From NCBI GenBank assembly GCA_014529385.2, contig CM043953.1, forward strand, positions 74,734,372-74,798,371: DNA of 64,000 nt. Reading direction: 5' to 3'. The translations under genes and the position numbers were made by a program. Position 1 is the stretch's first letter; every line of letters begins with the position of its first letter. This document shows positions 41,724-54,488 of this stretch, in pieces. The stretch comes from Adiantum capillus-veneris (lineage: Eukaryota; Streptophyta; Polypodiopsida; Polypodiales; Pteridaceae). The notes below the pieces were generated by a model that saw nothing but the letters and a program-made list of their open reading frames with translations, did no database searches and was not told the DNA's origin.

Positions 41724-44494
41724 TGTAAGGTCTCTGACCCGATCACAAGAGCACCCTTGTACCACGAAATGAATACAATGGAATAAGTTACTATTTTTAG
41801 CAGTTTTTCAGATTCTGTCAGTGCCACGATGTACAAAATGTTATAAAGCTTGAAAATGTGAATTAAAATAATTTTTGTGAAAAATTTCCAAAAATAGTAA
41901 GTTTTTGGTCACCCGACCCGTCCAGTCTTGACCGTCTCGAAAATCCGCACCCGTACCCCGAATTTGAAAAAAATGCATTTTCGAACCCCGACGGCTGCTA
42001 AATATGGTAGGTACTCGGGCCAGTACACCTTAGTTAGAGCTTCGTATGGCAATTTACGGCATCAAAATCCGATTCGTATGACCCGTTTTAGCCTAGAACC
42101 AAATTTCCTAAAAATTGTCCGGGGAGGCACCGGGGGCCCGGGACTGTGTGGGAACAGGTCCCAGGCCACTCCAGATCAGCTTTACCAGCTAGGGGGCGCC
42201 CTCTTGCTTTGTGGGAGTCTTGGGGAAGCTGCCAAGCCTGCAACTCAGTCTCAGAACCAGTTAACCAAGCCAACCTGACACTTGGTGGGCAGAGAACTGG
42301 ACTTGCCATGCTTAACTGGAGAAGCTCCCAGATGCATTTAGCAACCCAGATCGATTTTCAGCCTGTAGGAGCCTATTTAAAGACCTGCACACACACACAC
42401 ACACAAACTTACGATCACACACACTCACACAGTGCATACACACACACCACATACATTGGGGAGGTGCTGCCGAATCACACACCTATTGAAGAAGAAGTTA
42501 GGAGGGAGGTGCTGCCGAATTTTCATCTCAAGAAGCTCGATTAGATCAGAAAATCGAGAAGATTACCAGCTCTTAATCACGGTAACGACAGTTTAATTAA
42601 TGCCATCTGAAAATCCCTTTTCCCACCATCAAATTTTCTCGTACATTATGTCTATTCCTAGCCGAAAATCTTTATGACTATTCTCTAAATTCTCCTTATT
42701 CGTACTCTATTATGTAATCATCATTCCATAGCTGAATTATCAACCATTCTTCACTCTCGATTAATGATTAGAGCAGAATTATCAGAATCTTCTCTCTCTA
42801 GATAGCATAGTAATTAATCGATAAGCTAGTATTTGTGCAGATTGAAGAGAATCACTATTGTAATCACTCATTAACATTGCAGCTTAATTGAATTCATTTT
42901 TTTTTAATGCATTAAGACGTAATTAAGGAGAAATTAATCCGTCATTAAGTCTCTAAGAATTGGTTTTTCCTCACACATATGCATAGGGTAAATCTGCATC
43001 ATCTAATTGCTAGGAAATAGTTTAATCATACTTAATCCAATTCTCTGGTAATTCTAATAGTGAAATCTTAATTATTCTTGATCATGCAAGCCAAATAATT
43101 ATCTTAGAGCCGGTTCCCATAGGATTATGTGCCATCCTTAATGATTACTTATGAAAGAAATCTAGACTCTCATATAGGAGGGATTAATTGATGTCACTAA
43201 TCTACCCATTGGATTGTTATGATGCTTGTGAACCTTAGCTCTTTCTCCAAGCTAATCATTTAAAGTAGTGAGAAATGGCCCCGGTTAAGAGGACGCGCTT
43301 CGGTGGTGCCCATGATCGCGAAGCAGGAACGAGCAATGTCAACGGAAAGGGAAAGGCTCCCTTGGATGAGCAAATACCGGCCATCTCACGGGCCATCGAT
43401 GAAGAAGTGGAAGAGGTAGATCATATTTTTTTCTCAAGTTGTTTAAATTAACATTGCATACGCTAGTTAGGAATGCTCATATCCCCAAACATGTTGGAGA
43501 AATCCGACGGAAACCTCGGCATTGAAATCATTATACATTAAGTTCTAAAGTAGGAAGGTAATGTTTAATGGGTATGCTGTTTGCAAGAGGAAAGAATGTC
43601 TGCTAGGAAAAATTTAGCTCGGCATGTTCATTTTATTTCCAATGTTGAATCAGTCCTGACCCCCCTACTGATCACAGGGGGTAGAGTTCCTCGTTAAGGG
43701 CTCTTGAATCCACGACTTGCTTTCTATGCGGTGGATACCCACGAATTGCTTTCTATGCGGTGGGAACCCACGTCTTGCTTTCTATGTGGTGGGAGTGTCC
43801 ATGACGTGCTTTCTATGCGGTGGACATACCTAGTTGTATGGGCAACTAGGCGACAACAGGAGGAGTGAACTCTCGCTGGAGGGGGGATGTTGTACCTCCA
43901 GAACATTGGAATTTTTATGAATAAGTTTGAGTATAATTTTTACTAGAATTCTGTCTTGGTGTTGTTTGCAATACTGGTTGAAGGGCTGTTTTAACAAACC
44001 ATGTGATTCGGAATTAAACAAGGAATATTTATGTTGAACAACCTTTGTGGTAGTAATTAGGTCACACGATGAAGTGTGAGTGTGGGGGTGGAAAGTGGGG
44101 GCTTGGCTCAGGTTGCCAATGCCTACGAGATGGGTGGTCTCGATTGGTCGGGAACTCTCTGTCCCCATAGTGCTTACTCGATATTAGTAACGCTCATTGT
44201 CCCTAGAGCGGGGAATTCTCGAGAGTACGTGCCTCTGAAACATGGGGGAAAAGGCACTCAAGGCTTCTCTCCTCTTGGAAGGTGGGTCTTAGGATCGCTA
44301 GATAGTTAAGTACGCTTCCCCTGCGAGGTGGAGCTAGATCTCGTTGCTAGTAGGCTCGAACTCGACTCACTTTGTGATGAGAGATCGTCCGCTAGTGAAC
44401 CCTGAACCATTTTGTTTGCTTCCGCTATAGATCTAGTGGCCACCAGGTTTACCATCAGATCCGTTGTTTGATACGACGGGGTGGGGACCTCACA
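41724..44494 (+). repeat. 3' LTR of element 3
   Basis: A 2771 bp copy of 33832-36599 including the TATA-like motif, the 47-codon exon with its GTAGAT donor, and the minisatellite. It ends CCTCACA before the TAGAA duplication at 44495-44499. Confidence 0.95.
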
Positions 44495-44499
44495 TAGAA

Positions 44500-44805
44500 T
44501 GACAAGAGGAGGAAGTACATAGTACACAGGCACATAACACCTCTTGCTTCATTCATGTATAATCGAGACTCAGAGTTACAACAGAGATGCCATGAATATC
44601 ATAGAGATTGGTTAAGTTTCATCAAAAGACAGGTATGCCCCTCCATATACAATCGTTGCTCCAACGCAGATCGGGAACGGTGCACACACTCCTGTCCCAT
44701 GATATCCCATGAATAACTGCCGCTACGGCCGCCGCATACCGCATGACTCCTGATCCGCAGTGTCCAGACCTCCGCAGGACTGCATGTGCGGCTAATTCCG
44801 TAACA
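44500..44805 (-). repeat. 5' LTR of element 2, second part
   Basis: Continues the LTR broken at 33831 and ends CGTAACA like the left copy at 25906. The TGAGA target duplication follows at 44806-44810. Confidence 0.95.
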
Positions 44806-47800
44806 TGAGAGAGGACCAATGCTTTGAAGATTGATTTTCGAGCATTCAAAGGTAGTAGAAAGGATGAGCATGATGTTCACACCCAAACCTTTGAACAATA
44901 GGTTGAACTCAAGTCCATGGAAGAAATTAACATACGGGCAAAGTATGTTCCTTAGTCTCTAAAGGATGCAACAAGGAGATTGTATTACCGTTACGTACCA
45001 CATAAATTGAAAAATTTCTCTAAAGTGAAGAAGGCTTTCATTCGCAAGTACAAAATACAACAAGGGAGATTATCTACTATAAGAAATTATGTGGAGAAGG
45101 TCGAGAAGTTGACTAGACAAATACATGAACCACAGTCAAAAAAGAAAATGTGAGCATGGCTTTTGAGCATATTTGAAAGAAAAATGTTGAGGGAGAAGGA
45201 GGAAATATTTCCAACTAGGAAGTTCAATGACCTCATTTAGAGAGCCTTGAAACTGGAACAATAAGCAAAAAAGGAAAAGAGCAAAAGGGCCAATTTCATT
45301 ATAGTTTAAGTGAAAATTGTTTAAAATAAACTTCATTGGACTCTAGTTGATTTGAAAATAATAGCTCTAAAGATAAAGGACTATTGAAGTCAAATAAGAC
45401 AAGAGTTTGAATCAAAAATATTGAAGAGATTTTCAAGTAGATATTTGAGTTTTCTAAAACCAGATCATCTTTGGGACAGGTGGAAACCTCATGTGTCAAT
45501 TGCAAGTTTAACCAACATTACATTGATGAGTGTGTCCAAAGCACCTATTCTGTAACTTATGGGCATTTTTGGAATAATTATATGGTAATCATACATCATT
45601 GTAATCAAGGAAAAGATGTATCCATGATTGCCTCAAAAAATCCAGTACCAGTAAAGGTAGAGGATTTGGTGGAGAAGCAACACAATGGAGCAACCACCAA
45701 GGTGAATGATTGGAAGGGGGGATACCAAAATTTCTCTGGTAGAGAAAAAGTAAGATGACGTTTCCCTCAAAGAGATTTCAAGTTCTACTCATGTGGGAAG
45801 TACGAACACTTTTGAGCACAATGTCCAACAAATGTGAAGGCTAAAGTAACCAAAGTGAAGACTGCCAAACCAATTCAAGTGCACGTGATCACTATGATTT
45901 TTGGTGCCATCATCAAAGAAAAACTAGAAGAGCCATTTTGTGAACCCAATCAAAGTGAAGAAAAGAAAAAGTGGCAGAAGAAAAGGGTTGTGTGGTGGAA
46001 AGCTAACAATGTAGATAAATGGCAAGAGCAAAGGATTTTTGATGCTCAAATCACTCAAGATATGGAGAAAAAGAACTAGAGAAGCGCAAATGCTGAGTTT
46101 CTAAAACCATTCAAAAGCTTTTCCAAGTAGCTCAATGGGCAAGACAATAAAACTCACAAACAAACTTGTCTTGGTATTCAAAACACCTCAAAAGAGGTGT
46201 CGCAAGTTAGGGCTGACTTAGTGGATGTTGATAAGTAGGCTCGAGAAGAAGAACAAATTAAAAAAGAGGCAACTGAATTTCTATTCAAGGGTCCATTAGT
46301 GAAGAAATAGAGAAGGAAAGAACACCCATGGCACTATGAAGATAATTATCTTGAAGGAAGATATTCTAGCTCTGAGACAAGGTTGAAAAATGAGCAAAAT
46401 GATATATATGTGAAGGTACATGAGAGAATCGAGAAGATCACAATAAAACTAGATAATGTTAGTAAGACTTTTCCTACACTAGAAAAGTTCATCAGAGTCC
46501 GAAGCAATGATAGTGGATTGGTCGCATATTGAAGATGATGAAGTATCAGTAATCTAGATTGATTTCAAGGTACCAAAGTAGTGGGAGTCACTATCTCAAG
46601 TAAACTTGGATGGGGGTGCCGGTGTGAACATCATAAGAGAACACATCAAGCAAAAGTTGGGGATTCATGAGATTAAATGTATACCATTACAAATCAAAAT
46701 GGTGGATCAACAAATCATGCAAGCCAGTGCAATGGTGGAAAACCTCCAAATTTGAGAAATTTAAAAGAAGTTTTGGTCTTGGATGTACAAGGGACCTATA
46801 GCATGCTATTAAGGAGACCTTGGTTAAGGAATACACATGATATTTTCACGATTATGTAGGCCCAAAACACACAATACAGGGGCCAAACCAAAGAATTCAA
46901 ATCTAGAGTGAGAATACCAAAACTTGGAAAATGGCAATGCAACCTCATGAATAGTTTTGTAAAAAGCATGTGATGAAGAAAATAGAAAGGACGTTGGATT
47001 CTATGGATATATTCCCCATACAAGAGATTGATATTGAAGGAGTCCGTTTAGGTGAAAAAAAGGTCTGAAGAAAAACAATAAAAATATTTTGAAATCTTAT
47101 GGTATTAAATCATGGGAAAATACCAATATGCCTAGCGATAACAGAGCCTCAAAGGAAGCAATAAATCAGACACAAGATATAGCGAGTTTAGACCGTGCCA
47201 CGCTTTAGAAAATGCCACATTAGGAATGACCAATTCACATAGTGCTAGCATAGAATTCGGAAACCAGAATGTGCAGACATTAGACAAGAGTGGTCAGTGA
47301 GTATGAAGGAGATCTTGTACCAGCCAGTTTTGGCAATCTGCATAAAAAATACATATTGGGGATAAGGATAGAAAAAGAGGTATTCATTAAAATGAAGGAA
47401 GGGAGCAGCAACACTTACCAGATGATCAAGAAGTTGAAGAGTGGAACTTGGAAACACTAACATACCTAAAAATCATCAAGATGAGCAAACATTTGAAGTT
47501 ACCAAAATCAAAGAAATAGTTAGACATCTTATTCAAAAGTATATAGATGTTTTGGCATGTGGGCATAGTGATCTAAATGGGGTAGGTGTAGAATTTTATC
47601 AACATCAAGTCCCACTGAAATCTGGAGTGCTCAATCATTCAGACTCCATAGATCAGTCCCAATTATGCAATGAAGTTCAAAGAAGTAGTTGACAACCTTC
47701 TGAAATCTGGGTTTTTCACATTGAAGTAGCAAGCAGCAACTGATTCTATCTAATTATGGTGGTGCCAAAGAATGGTATACTTAGAGTTTGTGTACATTAT

Positions 47801-48620
47801 AGGAAGTTGAATTTTTACAAGATTAAAGATCCATTTTCTCTAGCATTTATTGATACGATATTTGATGAGATAGCTCGGAATGAAATGTCTAGATAGCTCA
47901 AGAGGATAGAGCTAATATATCATTTATCAGTGGATGGGGATCTTTTATGTACTTAGCCATGCCATTTTAATTATGTAACACTCCAACCACGTTTCAAAGG
48001 TGTAGGATGAATATGATTATTGAATTTTTACATAAATTCTCAGCAATATTTGTGGACGATTTCACTATATTGTCATCTAAATTTATATGCATATTTTATT
48101 TCTCGAAATTGGTTTTCAGAGGTTTAGAGAGAAGAGAACCAAAGTGGGCCCTTTCAAGTCTGTATTTATTGTATAGAAGGGGCCACTATTAGGCCACATA
48201 GTTTCCAAAAACGGTATTTAAATGGATGAAGACAAAATCAAAAGTGTCGAGCAAGCCAGAGCACCTACAAATGTGTCTAAATTAATATCTTTTTTTAGAT
48301 ATTTTTTTTCTATAGAGAATTTCTTTATATGTTTGCATCAAAAGCTTAATCGTTTATATATGAATTAGTCAAAAAAGGTGTTAAGTATGTTTGGTCCCTC
48401 GAACTTTGAGTCAGTGAAAGCAGCACCTGTGCTTCACCAACCAAATTGGAAATTATTCTTTCATGTACAATTTGATGCATCTAGGATGGTGATGGGTGCT
48501 ATATTACCTCAATGCAAAGGTAGGATGGATTATGTAATATATTTTGCAAGTCGAAGGTTCAATAAGGTAGAGTAGGCATATTTGACCACAGAGGAAAGCA
48601 GTCAAAATGGTCTTCCATTG
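44806..48620 (+). pseudogene. Old gypsy element 4: gag, protease, RT, start of RNase H
   Basis: Heavily decayed pieces in pol order. Gag remains include a knuckle-like FYSCGKYEHF with a distal Cys (45780-45830), then a charged region. Protease LDGGAGVNII is at about 46608-46640, followed by its flap region. RT shows EFYQHQVPLKSG (47590), VVPKNGILRVCV (47755-47800) and later broken pieces of the fingers and palm. RNase H begins with FFHVQFDASRMVMGA near 48460-48500 and YFASRRFNKVE. The frame then stops matching at about 48620. Many stops and frameshifts; no active product is possible. Element 2 is inserted at its left, an unknown insert at its right. Confidence 0.75.
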
Positions 48621-50893
48621 TTGTGCCATGGCACGTGCATAATGTGAAGCTAAAAATATCTACCTCACTCTTAATGATTTTGCTATGCGGGACTAAATGT
48701 TACAATGTACATAATGTGATATATGCAAAAACGGATGCCACGTTACAACCGTACCTTGCTAGGTAGGCAAGTCCTGTGACATGGCACTGTTGCATGTTTT
48801 ATCACGTATAAAAATTCCTAATTTTCATTAAAAATGTATAAATGTCAAGTGTTTCAAATTGGCACTCTCATTTTGCCTAGAAGTTCAATGCGAACGATCT
48901 CGACCAAAAATACCATGTTTCATGTGTGCGATCATAAAAGACATATCCAAGGTGCTTGCCAAGTGGTTAAATGAGATTCAACATGCAATTTGTGCCCAAA
49001 GGGATTGCACCACAATTTAACACTAGAATGGTAACCTAACAGGACATAAAAGTGTCCTTTCAGGGTTTTGGGAAAAATTTCCAAAACCATAGTAGATCCA
49101 CTCATTTTGAAAAATCCTTTCATGAGCTTATAGTTCAATAACTACTACATATGGAAAAAATGAGAAACTTGTAATTTTTCTCATCCCTTGGTCACTACAA
49201 GCCTCCAAAGTTGATGGACCAGTGCATTTTGCCCAAAACAGCAATTTCTTACGGTTGATTGCATATAAATAAGACTGGGGATTTTTGTAGGACATGAGAT
49301 AAAATGCCCTATCAACTTCAATGGGTTGGTGACCAAAAAATATGTTTGATTTTACCTCACTAATTTTTTTTTGGTAAAAAAAAAGGTACAAGAAAGTTGC
49401 ATTTTTGTCATTCTGCGGACCTATCATCAAAGTTTCTATAGTCACGCTCAATACAGATACTATATACATGTTTTCTTAGTTTCCTTTGGGCCTTTGGATT
49501 CAAAAGGAGCCATGGAGCATGTCAAAAGGATAATGGATCTCTTACAATTGGAACCTTGGGGGCAATGATAAAGTCCTAAATACAACAAACATGAAAAAAC
49601 TGGGTTTAGCATTATGACCTCTAGAAACCCATAAAAACTACTCAATATCTAGCCAAGTTTGTAGTCTATGATTAGATATGGTTACTAACTACAAAATACA
49701 CACAATTGGCCTAAGAAACTTGCAATATTGAGAAAGCTATACTTGCTACTCTAAAATGTATCGTATTCTTCAGCAATCAAAAAACTCAACCATCATCATA
49801 TACTATGCTATATAGAATATTAGGTCCCCCAAAACTCAAGGAAGATTAGCTTTATGTTATACATTACACTTACACAATCAAAATTTAATTTGGATATCAA
49901 GAAAGCCACAAAAAAAATCATAAAAGTGCTAATTTTGGCCAAAAAACAGGATTATGCAATTCTTATAAATTGGTCATAACTTTCAATTTTAACACTTAGC
50001 TCTCCCTACAAGCATCAAAACATGTTGAGAACTATGAAGGCCTAACCTCTAACCATCTAAACCTCACAAACATGAAGTTTAGAGTGGTATAGTTGCCAAA
50101 AATTGAAAAAAGGCCAAAAACAGGACCCGTTTTTTCACAAAGTTTAGGTTCAAAAATGTTGTGCAAGAGTAAGGTTAATGGTGAGATCGATACTCAAAAA
50201 AAAATGCTATGTTTTTTTCAGCTCATAAGGCAACTTTGTGGATATATAGCACCTAGAAATTCATTTTCATACTCTTCAAATAATTCAAGCAAAATGGTCA
50301 CTTAACAGGACACAAAAGTGTCCAAGGACATAAAAGTGTCCTGTTACCATTCCAGTGTTAAGGGAATTTTCCTAGCTTGGCTGGGAATTTTACGTATAAA
50401 CAGGGACATTTTTGGGCTGAAAAGGTCTAAAAATGGCTAAAAATAGTCCAAAAATAGCAAAAAAGGGCTCAAAATGCCACATTAACGACAATACCATTGT
50501 TTCCCAAGCTGTGTGTGAGTTTCTAGAGCCAAGAATGAGCTCTTTTGAAGAGATAACAAGAAAGATACCACTATTCCAAGCAAGGGTCCTAATACAGTCT
50601 CGTGCTACTTCCACTACATGTTCGAGGCCGTGAGGCTACCAATTAGAGTTTCCCCTCCTCAAAGAACCACTTAATCTTCTCCAATGAATATCTAAAGCTT
50701 CCAATACATGGTCATGATGAAGAATTAAAGCGATTATATAGGGTTTTTATCAGGGAGAAAGAGCACTGCATCTGTGCAATTTAAGTGTGGCTTTTTCTTT
50801 GAATCTTCTACACCTTGCTTGATTCTGTTGCGAACTCCCACAGTCAGAGGCCCGACACTTTCCTAGCTTCACTACACACTTCTTAACACCGTG
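48620..50893. mobile_element. Unidentified insertion of about 2.3 kb within RNase H of element 4
   Basis: RNase H homology stops after KMVF at about 48615 and resumes with KFRHYLLG at 50899, followed by DHQDLLYL, so about 2.27 kb of foreign sequence has been inserted. It has no long ORF and is AT-rich. It contains the inverted-repeat unit 49017-50361. I could not find matching termini or a target duplication, so class and exact edges are open; a decayed solo LTR is possible. Confidence 0.6.
49017..50361. repeat. TTAA-ended inverted-repeat unit (candidate TIR element)
   Basis: The left arm 49017-49057 (TTAACACTAGAATGGTAAC...) and right arm 50326-50361 (...GTTACCATTCCAGTGTTAA) are inverted copies, about 36 bp, with one 5 bp indel. 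Both outer edges are TTAA, which is either part of the repeat or a TTAA target duplication as used by piggyBac-type elements. The inner arm, GGACATAAAAGTGTCC, is itself a near palindrome, and an extra copy lies at 50308-50323. Interior 1.27 kb without a gene; a short palindrome GGTTTTGG...CCAAAACC lies at 49063-49087. Confidence 0.5.
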
Positions 50894-52550
50894 CTACTAA
50901 ATTCAGACATTATTTGCTAGGCTAATTGTTTCCTTATTACCTGGATCATCAAGATCTCTTATATTTAATAAAAAAGTGTTCATTGAGGGAAGCCTCATCA
51001 GATGGGTGACGTCTCCCCTATAATTTGAGTTTAAGATATTTCACAAGATTGGAAAAACCCATTGTGGTGCACTGAAAAAATCTCATTGACATCGTTGAAG
51101 GATGATCGAGTGGATGATGAGTTATTTGAGACTATGACTCATGACCAACCAAATCTTGAATGGCAAGAAGTTTATTGGTTTTTGTAGCAAGGGAGCCTAC
51201 TAGACAACTAGTTTCACTCCAGAGAGCTTAGAAGTCTGAAATTTACAATAGCTACTATAGAATATCTAAATATAGAATGGGAATCAATGGGGTGCTAAGG
51301 AGATGTGTACCAATTCATTCCAGAATGAAAATCATCATTGAGGCTCATACTATGAGTTCTAAAGGGCATTTCTCCATTATTATCACCCATAGAAAGATCC
51401 TACATGCTAGACTATGGTGACAAAGCATGATGACCGATGTTCAAGCATTTTGTAAAACATGTGATATTTGCCAAAAAATGGGCATACCCACTACAATAGA
51501 TATGACCCCATTAAACACCATTGAGCTCTACAAGTGTTCATGAGTTAGAGATTAGATTTCATGGGACCTTTTAAGAAGATAACACCCAAATAGCAACTAT
51601 ATAGTCATGGAAACATGCTATGTAAGCAAATGGAGTGATACCAAGGCACTCTCAAATAATACATCAAAGTCTAGGGCTTGCTTCATTTATGAATATATCA
51701 TCTCTTGGTATGGCTATCCTCTAGAAATAATTCCAAACCAAAGAGTTCATTTCATCAATGAAATTATTTATATCCTAACTAAGATATTTTTCATAAAGCA
51801 TCAAAAATCAGACCCCTAATATCCTAGGTGCAAGGGCCACATTGAAAGCAGTAATAAGACTATAAAGGAAATTTTGACCAAAATTTTCCCAAAGGAGCCT
51901 CATAACTAGGATGTCAAGCTTTAGACTTCTCTATGGGCATATAGAACAACCTATAAAATCACTATTGGAATGACACCTTTTTTATTGTGTATAGGATAGA
52001 GGTTATATTTCCATTCAAATTCATAGTTCCCACTCTTAGAGTCATTGTTGAGTATAATCTAGAGTATAGCACTACTTGAATAAGATACAAGAGGATTTAC
52101 TAGAGCTGGACAAAATCAAACAACAAATGATGCTAGAACAAGAGATAGTACAACAAAGAAGGAGGTATTGGCATTATAGTAAGTTGAAGGTTCAAGCATA
52201 CTAGGAGGGGGTTTTAGTCTTACTTAATCAATCTAAACTATGAACACATAGATCCTAGGACTCCATATGGAAATTTTACTTGAAAGCCAACCTTCCTATA
52301 AATATATGAAGGCCGGTAGAGATGAGATAATTCAACCCTTCAAACAATGCATATTGCTACAAATATTCTCTATCATAGAGTGCTTGATTTACTAGAAAAC
52401 AATGTAGCAAGTAATAGAGGCAAGATCGCTAGGATGACACTACAAGAGCAAGAACACTCCCTCAAGAGACTATGTGACGTCGTCAAGGTAACAACAAAAA
52501 TGATGTTGGCCAAGAATGATATAGTGATGCAATATATGAAACAATGCTAA
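50893..52550 (+). pseudogene. Old gypsy element 4: end of RNase H and integrase
   Basis: RNase H resumes (KFRHYLLG, DHQDLLYL, FEFKIFHKIGKTH) to about 51095. Integrase follows with a zinc-binding head containing FCKTCDICQKMG (51445-51480), LDFMGPFKK-like core start near 51555, SWYGYPLEI then a second catalytic motif in which Asp is lost (PNQRVHFIN), and a GHIESSNKT motif with the Glu retained near 51840, then LWAYRTTYK. Numerous stops. A 67-codon open piece at 52347-52550 is of uncertain meaning. Confidence 0.75.
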
Positions 52551-53085
52551 ACTCACCACATTTAATGTATGCCTTGGCAATGCAAAATACAAAGTGCCAA
52601 GTTTTTACCCAACCATTTATCCAATGTACAATGAACATATTGATAAGATACGTTATGTCAACCTTGTTGACTAGCTCCATGACTGGGATGAGCACACCGA
52701 TACCTTCTGGGTAACTTGGAGCACTATGCTCAACACAATTGAGAAGAAAGAGATTTTCTTTGAGCTCTAGTCAACTTCAGGGATATGATTGGATAGTGGA
52801 AGGATGAGTTGGGATAGATTGTTAAGCACACAAATGGTCTCCTTTAACTATCTATCCAAGCATCTAAAATCCTGAAGAAAGATATACTCAATAAAGCTAT
52901 TCGTGCACCCAGGGATTTCATTGACATTGTTAGGCATTTTCTAGATGAGCATAAATTCACTAACTCATGTCAAAAAGCTTGCCCACTAGCCTCATGTATA
53001 TATGTGTACATAGCCCTGCAAGTTTTGGAAGTGACCATGTAATAAATCATGTACAAAGGTGTGATTTTGCCAAGTTTAAATGCTG
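52551..53085. other. No gene seen; probable 3' part of element 4
   Basis: AT-rich, no intact frame, no recognisable LTR. It lies where the post-pol region of element 4 would be. Confidence 0.3.
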
Positions 53086-54488
53086 ATGTTTTGGGTTGTT
53101 CGAGTCCCAACAATATGGCTTTTAGTAAGTATTTTCAGCCGTGATTTTGTGAATCGGATTTGTACATCATGAGTTATGAGCATTCGAAGAAGGCGGTCTC
53201 AACTTAGAAGGTGATTGCGGGTGCATGCGACAAGGGCAACTTAGAAGGTGATTGCGGGTGCATGCGACAAGGGCAACTGGGCCAACTTGGGGGTCTAAGA
53301 TTAGAAATACTGAAGTTTTTCATTTTTGGAGATAGCCGAGGCGATGGGCTTCAATCCGTGTGTTACCGTCCGTCATTTGGTGAACGGAGCAGCAAGTTAT
53401 GCCTCGGGGAAAGTTGTGCGAGAAGCTAGATTATGATTTGGGAGAAAGCTAGAATGTTGGGGCTTGGGACGAATGAGGAGGAGGTTTCCATGTGGTGGGG
53501 AGATTATCCCACATGAGAAGAGGAAAAGGGAAAGTGGGGGGTATATAGGGCACATTGGGTGCCCACTATAGGGTATCAAAGGTGAGAGGAGCTCTCTCAA
53601 GGCTTGGCTATGGGGGCTTGTGGGCTCATGGGGAGGGAGATAGCGCATTTTTAATTCCATACCGAGCTGGCCAGGCACCTAGGCATCCTTTTTGGTCCAT
53701 CGGCCACTTGTCCCACCTCATTCCTTGGTCAAAGGGTCATCAACAGCTCATATTTCACCCAGAAAAGGCCAAAATTGGACCAATTAAAAGGTGCCGTGAG
53801 AGAGATCCTTATCGACAAGAAGAAAGAGAAAAATCTTGGGGATAAAAGATAATAAATCCCCCATTTTAATAGCTACAACATGTGCACCACTTCTAGAGAG
53901 CTCATTTTGAGCAAGAAAGATTTTCACCCCTGACTTCGAGCGGCCATAGCTCTTTTATCCTTCATCTGTTTTTTTGTCTATGGATACTCTATGGACATCT
54001 CCACAAGATGAGATTTGTGATGATGTCCCTTGTTTATCCTAATTTTAATTATGTTCCATGCTTGAAGGGTTTTTCATAAATCTCTACAGGTGTTTACCAA
54101 AGGTGTTTTTGGCTGTGCAATAGTTCTTCCTTTGGACGGTGTGGCTCGTGCAAGGCTATACAGGCAATCCTTTTTCCTTCTCGTTTTCATGCTAACATTG
54201 TTTTGGTGCCCCCACTGATGAGCAATTGCTCCCATGCTCCAATTCTTGTGAAATATGTCTATTTTGTGTAGGCAGAGAATGTAAAGGGGATGTGGGTCCT
54301 TATGGACAACTGCCTATATATGTGAAAATTGTGGACAACACTTGAGATGGTCGTATAATTGGATTACAGCCTTTGGAGGGTCTTGAGGTTTTGTGAAGCC
54401 AAACACTAGGGGTTGGGTTATTGAAGCAACCCATCGAAATCTCTTGAGCTTTTGACATCACATGTAAGTGTTTTTGTGGAAATCAAAC
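53086..54488 (+). other. Possible LTR and leader of old gypsy element 5
   Basis: Non-coding sequence upstream of decayed gag beginning at 54489. It may be an LTR starting near TGATGTTTTGGG (about 53082), but no second copy or tRNA match is seen in the window, so this is positional inference. It contains a 37 bp perfect tandem duplication at 53201-53274. Confidence 0.35.
53201..53274. repeat. 37 bp tandem duplication
   Basis: Two identical adjacent copies of a unit beginning AACTTAGAAGGTGATTGCGG at 53201 and 53238. The lack of differences shows it is recent compared with the decay around it. Confidence 0.95.

Larger units (their letters stand above)
33832..44494 (+). mobile_element. Full-length Ty3/gypsy chromovirus (element 3)
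   Basis: A 10.7 kb element with 2.77 kb LTRs (33832-36599 and 41724-44494), the 5 bp target duplication TAGAA at 33827-33831 and 44495-44499, a Met-tRNA primer-binding site and a single gag-pol frame ending in a chromodomain, which defines a chromovirus (most like the Tekay/Del group by its long LTRs and C-terminal chromodomain; subgroup inferred). By eye the LTRs differ at about 30 of 2770 positions, so it is recent. It sits inside the 5' LTR of element 2. The gag start appears to lie in the LTR, reached by splicing. Confidence 0.95.
25514..44805 (-). mobile_element. Ty3/gypsy retrotransposon, inactive, split by element 3 (element 2)
   Basis: A minus-strand element. Its 3' LTR is 25514-25906; its 5' LTR is split into 33746-33831 and 44500-44805 by the chromovirus at 33832-44494. 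The 5 bp target duplication TGAGA is at 25509-25513 and 44806-44810. Its own length is about 8.6 kb. The reconstructed 5' LTR (392 bp) and the 3' LTR (393 bp) differ at about 20 positions by eye, roughly 5%, so it is older than elements 1 and 3. Gag, protease and pol share one frame interrupted by three stops, then a frameshift near the integrase C terminus; an additional ORF region lies 3' of pol. Lineage is non-chromovirus. It was inserted into the older gypsy element 4. Confidence 0.93.
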
